The position numbers were made by a program, and so were the translations under genes. The notes under the pieces were generated by a model. That model worked only from the letters and a program-made list of their open reading frames with translations, had not been told where the DNA came from and did not search any database. Source: JBBCJT01 sp037190665 (GTDB lineage Bacteria; Pseudomonadota; Alphaproteobacteria; Acetobacterales; Acetobacteraceae). From it: DNA of 10,441 nt. Below are positions 1 through 5,011 of the stretch, one piece after another (position 1 is the stretch's first letter; the number at the start of each line of letters is the position of its first letter). Location: contig JBBCJT010000176.1 of assembly GCA_037190665.1 (NCBI GenBank), positions 1 through 10,441 on the forward strand, in the 5' to 3' direction.

Positions 1-71
1 CCTCGATGTTTATAGAGGGGGGTGGGGGCTACCGACCGAGCTGATAAAAGACGTCTCAAGGGATCGCGGGT

Positions 72-153
72 GCAGGGGGCCGTGCCACCTGCGGGGATGC
101 AAGGGCAGAGCCCTTGCCGGGGTCCGGGGCGGAGCCCCGCGCTTCTCAGCGCG
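72..153. repeat. Cluster of four consecutive GC hairpins past the M20 gene
   Basis: Four inverted repeats follow one another. Bases 72-80 pair with 84-92 (8 of 9 pairs, loop CGT). GCAAGGGC (99-106) pairs perfectly with GCCCTTGC (110-117) around AGA. CGGGGC (125-130) pairs with GCCCCG (134-139) around GGA. CGCGCT (138-143) pairs with AGCGCG (148-153) and covers the stop codon of the minus-strand M20 gene, so the last two stems exclude each other. Sitting directly downstream of that gene, they probably act as a transcript end or are copies of a dispersed palindromic repeat of the kind common in Acetobacteraceae. No U-tract follows, so a classic intrinsic terminator is not shown. The rest of 1-71 holds nothing I recognise. 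Confidence 0.6.
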
Positions 154-1432
154 GCCGCGTACCGCACCAGTCGGCGATGAAGCCCGCGATGGTCAGGGTG
201 CAGCGGCGCAGGTCTTCCAGCGAGGTGCGCTCGTCGAACCCGTGCGCCACCTCGCCCTTCGGCCCGTAGCAGAGCGCGGGGATGTCGTAGTAGCGGCCGT
301 AGTAGCGGGTGTCGTTCACCGCCGTCGTTCGCCGCTCGGTCATCGGCGCGCCGCCGTGCACGCTCTCATGCACGGCACTCAGCACCTTCTCCGCCTCGCT
401 GCCCGGCTCCAGCACGTAGCCGTCGGCCTGGAAGCCGTTCCAGATGATCTCCGGCGGGTTGTTGGCGAGGAAGTTGTCGCCGGCCGTCGCCTCGCGCACC
501 GCGCGCTCCACGCCGGCGATCGCGTCCTTCACCTCGGTGCTCGGCAGCAGGCCGATGCGGCAGTCCACCTCGCACCACGCCGGCGTGGAACTCGCCCAGT
601 CGCCGCCGCGGATGATGCCCGGGTTGAACTTGATGGGGTTCCTGATCCCCGAATACCACTTGTCGTTCTCGGCCGCGGCGTTCAGCGCCTTGGTGTGCTC
701 CACCAGCGCCTGGATCAGGTGATAGGCGGACATGATCGCGTTCGATCCGTCCTGCGCGACGGCGACATGCACCGGCACGCCGCGCACCCGCAGCCGGAAC
801 CACAGCGTGCCGGTATGGGTGCGCGTGATCGTGTGGCCCGTGGGCTCGGGGATCAGCGCCGCTTCCGCCCGATAGCCGCGCAGCAGGGTGGAGAGCGCGC
901 CGTTGCCGGTGCTCTCCTCCTCCGTCACCGTCTGCACGTAGACGTCGGCGGCGGGTACCAGTCCTGCCTCGCGCAGCGCGTCCATCGCGAAGATCATCGC
1001 GGAGACGCCGGACTTCATGTCGTGCGCGCCGCGCCCGTACATCCAGCCGTCGCGGATCACCGCCGCATAGGGCGGATGGGTCCACATCTCCTCCGGTCCC
1101 TCGGGCACCACGTCGATATGGCCCTGCAGGATCAGGCTGCGGCCGGTCGGGTTCTTCGGCCGGTGCGCGCCGACCACCTGGATGGAGCCCGCCGGGTCCA
1201 CATCGACCATCGGCGCGGCCTTCTCGTGGCCCGACAGCCCGACATCGGCGAGGCTGTAGCGATCCACCGCGTAGCCGCGACGTGCCAGTTCGCGGGCGAT
1301 CCAGTCCTGCAACGGCGCTTCCTCCCCCCGGCGGGAGGGGAAGCGGACGAGGTCCTGCAGGAAGGCGACCTGCCGGTCGAACCCCGCATCGACGGCGGCG
1401 GACAGGCGGGCGAGCACGGCGGCGTCAGGCAT
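146..1432 (-). CDS. M20 family metallopeptidase, ArgE/DapE-type deacylase
   Basis: This 428-residue cytoplasmic enzyme should hydrolyse an amide bond with a two-metal centre, as acetylornithine deacetylase, succinyl-diaminopimelate desuccinylase and related deacylases do. All M20 signatures are visible: H105 and D107 in LQGHIDVV, the bridging aspartate D138 in GRGAHDMKSG, the catalytic and metal-binding glutamates E172-E173 in TEEESTGNG, E196 in PEPTG, and the final ligand H397 in EVAHGFDER. The lid/dimerisation domain should lie near residues 205-320. Length is normal for the family. The ATG at 1432 lies 27 bp after the stop of the substrate-binding-protein gene, so the two are probably co-transcribed and this enzyme may process the imported compound. 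It has no signal peptide. Which acyl group or amino acid it cleaves cannot be told, so no gene symbol is given: true ArgE or DapE function is possible but not supported by context. Confidence 0.9.
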   Translation of the reverse strand: MPDAAVLARLSAAVDAGFDRQVAFLQDLVRFPSRRGEEAPLQDWIARELARRGYAVDRYSLADVGLSGHEKAAPMVDVDPAGSIQVVGAHRPKNPTGRSLILQGHIDVVPEGPEEMWTHPPYAAVIRDGWMYGRGAHDMKSGVSAMIFAMDALREAGLVPAADVYVQTVTEEESTGNGALSTLLRGYRAEAALIPEPTGHTITRTHTGTLWFRLRVRGVPVHVAVAQDGSNAIMSAYHLIQALVEHTKALNAAAENDKWYSGIRNPIKFNPGIIRGGDWASSTPAWCEVDCRIGLLPSTEVKDAIAGVERAVREATAGDNFLANNPPEIIWNGFQADGYVLEPGSEAEKVLSAVHESVHGGAPMTERRTTAVNDTRYYGRYYDIPALCYGPKGEVAHGFDERTSLEDLRRCTLTIAGFIADWCGTRPR

Positions 1433-1459
1433 CGGGCGATGAACCTCGGCTGGGACTGG

Positions 1460-3016
1460 TCAGTTGGCGGGGCTGGCGAACAGGGCGTTGGTGTACCAGG
1501 ACGGCGAGGGATCGTAGGTCACCTTCGCCTTCAGCCCGGCCCAGTTCACCTGCAGGTAGATCAGCGGCACCACGCCCACATCCTCCACGACCGCGCGCAT
1601 CGCCTGCGCGCTCAGCGCGTCGCGCTTCGTGCTGTCCATGGTGCGCAGCGCCTCCTCCAGCGGGCCGTCCACGGCCGGGTTGGAGTAGTGCTGGCGGTTG
1701 AACGGACCCATGCGGCGCGCCGGATCGCGGGTGGCGACCACCTGCTGCAGCGTCGTCGCGGCGACGTTGGAGGCATACGTGGTCATGAACACCGCGAAGT
1801 CGCGGTTCGTGGCGCGGGAGAAGAAGGTCGCGGTGGGCAGCGTCTCCACCTGCGTCTCCACCCCGATGCGGGTGAAGCCCTGCGCGATGGCCTGCAGTAC
1901 CTCCCCGTCGCCGGGGAACCAGCCCTGCGGGCCGTGGATGGTCATGCGGAACCCGTCCGCGAAGCCGGCCTCCGCCAGCAGGGCGCGCGCCTTGGCGAGA
2001 TCGTAGGGGATCGGTGCCATGTCCGGCGCGCGGCCGATGGCGATCGGGGGCGCGAACTGCTCGGCCGGCGCGCCCTGCCCGGCCAGCAGCCGGTCCACGA
2101 TGGCCTGCCGGTTGATGGCCATCGACAGCGCGCGCCGCACGCGCACGTCGCGCAGCGGATTGGTCGCGAGCGGCCGGCCCTGCTTGTCGGTCACGTAGGG
2201 CGCCTGCTCGCGCACGGTGTCCGGGAACAGGTAGGCGGTGCCGTTGCTGGCGGTGCCGAAGATGCTGATGCGCTGGTCGGCCCTCAGCCGCGCCACGTCC
2301 TGCGTCGGCACACCGTCGATCAGGTCCACGTCGCCCGACAGCAGGGCCGCGACGCGCGTGGCCGGGCTGGGGATGAAGCGCATCTGCACCTGATCCCAGG
2401 CCGGACGCGCGCCCCAGAAATCGGGATTGCGCGCCGCCTCGAACCGCGTGCCCTGCTCATAGGCGACATGGCGGTACGCGCCTGTGCCGATGGCCACGCG
2501 GCCGCTGTTGAAATCCGCCGTGGTCGCGTCCCGGTGGATGGTGCGGGACAGGATCAGGATGGATGTCAGTTCCGTGTCGAGGAACGGCGTCGGCTCGCTG
2601 GTGGTGATCTGGATGGTGCGGTGGTCGATCGCCTTCACGCCGGTCACCGTGCGCACGGCGGAAGCGAAGGAGCCCGGGCTGTTGGGCACGTTCGGCAGCC
2701 GCGCGAAGGAGAAGGCGATGTCGTCGACGTGCAGCGGCGTGCCGTCGTGGAAGCGCACGCCCTCGCGCAGCCGGACTTCCCAGGTCAGGTCATCGACGAC
2801 GCGCCAGGATTCCGCCAGCCGTGCCACGACCTTGCCGGCGTTGTCGAAATCCATCAGCGGATCGAAGACGTGCCGCAGCACGGCGTTGTTGGGATTGGAG
2901 CGGTGGAAATGCGGGTCCATCGCGGTGGGCGCAGATTGCGCCGCGATGATGATGCTCTGCTGCGCGGCGGCCGGCATCGCAAATAACGCACACCCAAGCA
3001 GCAGTCGTCGGTACAT
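1460..3016 (-). CDS. ABC transporter substrate-binding protein, family 5 (peptide/opine type)
   Basis: This 518-residue protein is the periplasmic ligand-binding part of a DppA/OppA-type ABC importer. The start chosen is the ATG at 3016, because it opens a signal peptide: Arg3-Arg4, a hydrophobic run and AAA before Q19. The frame stays open up to 3616, but that extension is low-complexity and lies in the divergent intergenic region. A GGGGGA stretch lies just before the ATG, rather close for a ribosome site. Family 5 signatures follow: LAESW (67-71), RLREGVRFHDGTPL (82-95) with DD at 98-99, then a GTGAYR element and the DVRVRRALSMAINRQ helix. The LLGC at 6-9 resembles a lipobox, but the hydrophobic core before it is too short, so secretion as a soluble protein is more likely. 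The M20 deacylase gene follows after 27 bp. Permease and ATPase genes are absent here. Peptide, acylated amino acid or another amide ligand is possible. Confidence 0.9.
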   Translation of the reverse strand: MYRRLLLGCALFAMPAAAQQSIIIAAQSAPTAMDPHFHRSNPNNAVLRHVFDPLMDFDNAGKVVARLAESWRVVDDLTWEVRLREGVRFHDGTPLHVDDIAFSFARLPNVPNSPGSFASAVRTVTGVKAIDHRTIQITTSEPTPFLDTELTSILILSRTIHRDATTADFNSGRVAIGTGAYRHVAYEQGTRFEAARNPDFWGARPAWDQVQMRFIPSPATRVAALLSGDVDLIDGVPTQDVARLRADQRISIFGTASNGTAYLFPDTVREQAPYVTDKQGRPLATNPLRDVRVRRALSMAINRQAIVDRLLAGQGAPAEQFAPPIAIGRAPDMAPIPYDLAKARALLAEAGFADGFRMTIHGPQGWFPGDGEVLQAIAQGFTRIGVETQVETLPTATFFSRATNRDFAVFMTTYASNVAATTLQQVVATRDPARRMGPFNRQHYSNPAVDGPLEEALRTMDSTKRDALSAQAMRAVVEDVGVVPLIYLQVNWAGLKAKVTYDPSPSWYTNALFASPAN

Positions 3017-3039
3017 GTTCCCCCGGTCCCGGTTTGATG

Positions 3040-3056
3040 GCTGCCGTGCGGGCAGC
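3040..3056. repeat. Inverted repeat in the binding-protein leader
   Basis: GCTGCC (3040-3045) and GGCAGC (3051-3056) form a perfect 6-bp inverted repeat with a 5-base loop. It lies 24 bp upstream of the binding-protein ATG, in the likely 5' untranslated region. It could be a leader hairpin or an operator. Chance is also possible at this base composition. Confidence 0.35.
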
Positions 3057-3062
3057 GGCCGG

Positions 3063-3091
3063 ACCGTAGTCACACACCGTATCGACATCAA
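3063..3091 (-). promoter_or_regulatory. Possible sigma-70-like promoter for the binding-protein/M20 operon
   Basis: Read on the minus strand, TTGATG (3091-3086) is followed after exactly 17 bases by TACGGT (3068-3063). The -35 box matches TTGACA at four positions and the -10 box is weak. Transcription would start near 3056 and give a leader of about 40 bases. This is the best candidate seen between the divergent genes, but the match is modest. Confidence 0.3.
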
Positions 3092-3110
3092 CCCGTGCGC
3101 ACCCGTGCGA
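3091..3110. repeat. Tandem 10-bp repeat with internal palindrome, possible operator
   Basis: ACCCGTGCGC (3091-3100) is followed directly by ACCCGTGCGA (3101-3110), nine of ten bases identical. The junction contains the perfect 8-base palindrome GTGCGCAC (3095-3102). It abuts the candidate -35 box of the minus-strand operon, which is a normal place for a regulator site. No regulator gene lies in the window, so its role is a guess. Confidence 0.35.
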
Positions 3111-3163
3111 CGCCGCGGCTGCGGAATGGCTGCATCCTGCGTGGCCCGGTGGAATGCGCGGCG

Positions 3164-3217
3164 GGCGCATGCTGTGGTCTTCGCCCCCAACCGACCGGGA
3201 CCGCGTACCGCATGGCA
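3164..3217 (+). repeat. Leader repeat, copy A (most diverged), before the first TSUP gene
   Basis: CATGCTG (3168-3174) is followed 44 bases later by ATGGCA (3212-3217), with an interior resembling copies B and C: CGACCGGGACCGCGTACCGC here against CGATCGGGGAAGCGCATCGC in B and C. The spacing from CATGCTG to the ATG is 44, 42 and 43 bases in copies A, B and C. The purine-rich ribosome site of B and C (GGGGAAG) is reduced here to GGGACCG. The remaining bases of the 277-bp gap between the divergent genes show nothing beyond the repeats and candidate promoter listed separately. Confidence 0.6.
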
Positions 3218-3292
3218 GCATCCGGCCCTCTCCAGTCGCAACGTCGCGCGAAGGACGCGCGGCTGCGCACGGGCAACGCTCCGCGCGGATAG
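3212..3292 (+). pseudogene. 26-codon remnant of a CoxL-like N-terminus, or short leader ORF
   Basis: The ATG of leader copy A opens a 26-codon frame ending in TAG at 3290-3292, one base before the TTG of the first TSUP gene. Its peptide begins MAASGPLQSQRRAKDARL and continues RTGN. The real CoxL-like protein begins MAKFGLSQPLRRVEDPRL and continues LLGN. Aligned from the first Met without gaps, 11 of 26 positions agree, including RR, D, RL and GN, which belong to a motif typical of CoxL-family N-termini. The simplest reading is a fossil of a duplicated gene start. Because the start and a precise stop next to the following gene remain, translation as a coupling leader peptide is also possible. 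The ribosome site is weak. Confidence 0.5.
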
Positions 3293-3293
3293 C

Positions 3294-4034
3294 TTGGATC
3301 TTCCGTACTCCACGGCATCGCTCGCCGCCACGGTCGCGACATCGGCGCTGGCCGGGCTCGCGCGCGGCTTCTCCGGCTTCGGATCGGCGCTGATCTTCAT
3401 CCCGGTCGCGAGCGCCATACTCGGGCCGCGCGTCGCGGTGCCGCTGCTGCTGCTGGTGGAGAACCTGACCGCGTTTCCCATGATCCCCGCCGCGTGGCGG
3501 CTGGCGACGCGGCGCGAGGTGATGGTGGTCTCGACGGGTGCGCTCGCGGGCCTGCCGCTCGGCGTGTGGCTTCTCGTCACGGTCGATGCCGTGCCGCTGC
3601 GCTGGGCGATGTGCATCCTCGTCGGCGCGATGGCCGTGCTGCTGGCCTCGGGCTGGCACTTCCGGGGCCGCCCGACGTTCCGCCTGTCGCTCGCGGTGGG
3701 CGCGACCTCGGGCCTGTTCGCGGGCGCGGCGGTGATGGGCGGGCCGCCGATCGTAGCCTACTGGCTCGGCGGCCGCATCCCGGCAGCACGGGTGCGCGCG
3801 AATGTCGTGCTGTTCCTCGCGATCAGCGGCGCGATGGCCGTGGTGGTGTTCCTGCTCGGCGGGCTGCTGACGCGGGACGTGCTGCTGCTCGCCCTTCTCG
3901 TGGCCCCCGCCTTCGCCGGCGGGCTATGGTGCGGCTCCCGGCTGTTCGGATTCGCGAGCGAGCGCACCTTCCGGCGCATCTGCTTCGGCCTCATCGCATT
4001 CGCCGCCGTGATCGGGCTGCCGCTGTGGCACTAG
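3294..4034 (+). CDS. TSUP (TauE/SafE) family membrane transporter, first copy
   Basis: This 246-residue inner-membrane protein belongs to the TSUP family, whose members move sulfite, sulfoacetate, thiosulfate or other small organic anions. About eight hydrophobic segments cover nearly the whole chain. The two family half-repeats show as GLARGFSGFGSALI (21-34) and SGLFAGAAVMGGPPI (139-153). The frame is open far upstream, but the start is placed at TTG 3294 because the neighbouring paralogue begins at the matching codon (GTG, then xLPYSTASL) and both then have exactly 246 residues. Only a weak GGA precedes it, and a short ORF stops one base earlier, so translational coupling is likely. Compared with the second copy it is about 74% identical by hand count without gaps, with differences spread along the chain. 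The substrate is unknown: the CoxL-like gene downstream suggests an organic substrate, but that is inference. Confidence 0.87.
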   Translation: MDLPYSTASLAATVATSALAGLARGFSGFGSALIFIPVASAILGPRVAVPLLLLVENLTAFPMIPAAWRLATRREVMVVSTGALAGLPLGVWLLVTVDAVPLRWAMCILVGAMAVLLASGWHFRGRPTFRLSLAVGATSGLFAGAAVMGGPPIVAYWLGGRIPAARVRANVVLFLAISGAMAVVVFLLGGLLTRDVLLLALLVAPAFAGGLWCGSRLFGFASERTFRRICFGLIAFAAVIGLPLWH

Positions 4035-4120
4035 GTCCGGCAGCGGGGCTTGGCGGCACGCGCCGCCCGCCACATGCTGCATCCCCATCGCCGCCGATCG
4101 GGGAAGCGCATCGCATGGCA
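4033..4120 (+). repeat. Leader repeat, copy B, between the two TSUP genes
   Basis: This copy closely matches copy C (4923-5011). Shared blocks are CGGGGCTTGGCGG, GCCACATGCTGCA, then CCGATCGGGGAAGCGCATCG and CATGGCA. From 4068 to the end, B and C differ by roughly two substitutions, one indel and one nearby C/T change. It contains a good ribosome site, GGGGAAG, eight bases before the ATG at 4115. It also carries the small inverted repeat GCGGC/GCCGC close to the TSUP stop. Confidence 0.8.
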
Positions 4121-4183
4121 GAGTGCCTCGACAGGCCGGTGCGCGGCACGCGCGCCAGCTTCCATCGGTCCCGGCGCGGATAA
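4115..4183 (+). pseudogene. 22-codon short ORF from leader copy B, gene-start remnant or leader peptide
   Basis: The ATG lies behind the same GGGGAAG ribosome site that serves the CoxL-like gene. The frame encodes MAECLDRPVRGTRASF plus six residues and ends in TAA at 4181-4183, one base before the GTG of the second TSUP gene. After the shared ATGGCA it matches the CoxL-like start only weakly: 16 of 24 bases over one stretch if one codon is gapped. With a strong ribosome site and precise spacing it is more likely to be translated than copy A. Its stop and the last bases before the carrier (CGCGGATAAC) are nearly the same as in copy A (CGCGGATAGC). Confidence 0.45.
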
Positions 4184-4184
4184 C

Positions 4185-4925
4185 GTGAACCTTCCGTATT
4201 CCACCGCATCGCTCATCGCCACGGCCGCGACATCGGCGCTGGCCGGACTCGCGCGCGGCTTCTCCGGCTTCGGCTCGGCGCTGATCTTCATCCCGATCGC
4301 GAGCGCCATACTGGGCCCGCGCGTCGCGGTTCCGCTGCTCATGCTGGTGGACAACTTCACCACCTTCCCGCTGATCCCCACCGCCTGGCGGCTGGCGGAG
4401 CGCGGACAGGTGGCGGCGGTGGCCGCGGGGGCGATGCTGGGCACGCCGGCCGGGGTGTGGCTGCTGGTCCACCTCGACCCGGTCGCGCTGCGCTGGGGCA
4501 TGTGCGTGCTGGCCGTGGTCATGCTCGCGCTGCTCGCCTCCGGCTGGCGCTATCACGGCCGCCCGGCGGTGCCGCTGTCGATGGCGGTGGGCGCGGCCTC
4601 CGGCCTGTTCTCGGGCGCGGCCCAGATGGGCGGGCCGCCGATCGTGGCCTACTGGCTCGGCGGCGCGATCCGGGCGGCGCAGGTGCGGGCGAACATCGTG
4701 CTGTTCTTCGCCGCCAGCGGCGTGATCTCCGCGGTCGTGTTCCTGCTGGGTGGGCTGCTCACGCTCGATCTGCTGGTGCTCGCCGCCATCGTCGCCCCCG
4801 CCTATGCCGGCGGGCTGTGGGTGGGGTCGCGGCTGTTCGGCCTGGCCAGCGAGACGACGTTCCGCCGCATCTGCCTCGGGCTGATCGCGCTCGCCGCCGT
4901 GATCGGCCTGCCGATCTGGGAGTAG
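4185..4925 (+). CDS. TSUP (TauE/SafE) family membrane transporter, second copy
   Basis: This is a 246-residue integral membrane carrier, paralogous to the preceding gene. The GTG at 4185 is chosen because translation from it begins MNLPYSTASL, aligned with the first copy. The upstream 22-codon ORF stops one base before it, favouring coupled translation. The half-repeat signatures are GLARGFSGFGSALI (21-34) and SGLFSGAAQMGGPPI (139-153). My count gives 65 differences among 246 positions and no gaps. The most changed stretch is residues 72-130, covering the central loops and helices, while the two glycine-rich motifs and the end (TFRRIC, AAVIGLP) are nearly invariant. That pattern suggests both copies remain under selection, perhaps with different substrates or as partners in a heterodimer. 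A leader repeat and the CoxL-like gene follow after 80 bp on the same strand, so co-expression with that enzyme is plausible. Confidence 0.9.
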   Translation: MNLPYSTASLIATAATSALAGLARGFSGFGSALIFIPIASAILGPRVAVPLLMLVDNFTTFPLIPTAWRLAERGQVAAVAAGAMLGTPAGVWLLVHLDPVALRWGMCVLAVVMLALLASGWRYHGRPAVPLSMAVGAASGLFSGAAQMGGPPIVAYWLGGAIRAAQVRANIVLFFAASGVISAVVFLLGGLLTLDLLVLAAIVAPAYAGGLWVGSRLFGLASETTFRRICLGLIALAAVIGLPIWE

Positions 4926-5011
4926 GCGTCCGGCGGGGCTTGGCGGACGGCGCTTCACGCCACATGCTGCACCCCTCATCGCCACCGATCGGGGAAGCGC
5001 ATCGCATGGCA
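4923..5011 (+). repeat. Leader repeat, copy C, at the start of the CoxL-like gene
   Basis: This is the copy of the leader whose ATGGCA (5006-5011) is a genuine gene start. It contains CATGCTG (4963-4969), 43 bases before the ATG, and GGGGAAG (4991-4997), eight bases before the ATG, a clear ribosome site that fixes the start of the molybdenum hydroxylase gene. It is almost identical to copy B and more distant from copy A. Confidence 0.8.

Noticed and set aside
242..2986. A 914-codon open frame on the plus strand across the M20 and binding-protein genes
   Set aside because: It is antisense to two clearly identified genes, has Arg/His-rich low-complexity composition, and arises from the strong third-position G/C bias.
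2984..3016. Lipoprotein signal in the binding protein (LLGC at residues 6-9)
   Set aside because: The hydrophobic stretch before the cysteine is too short, and an AAA cleavage site at residues 16-18 fits a normal secreted protein better.
2484..3293. Long upstream extension of the TSUP1 frame
   Set aside because: It is antisense to the binding-protein gene and compositionally a shadow. Alignment with TSUP2 places the start at 3294.
3017..3616. Upstream extension of the binding-protein frame by 200 codons
   Set aside because: The extension contains no recognisable domain, overlaps TSUP1 on the other strand, and would bury the obvious signal peptide that begins at 3016.
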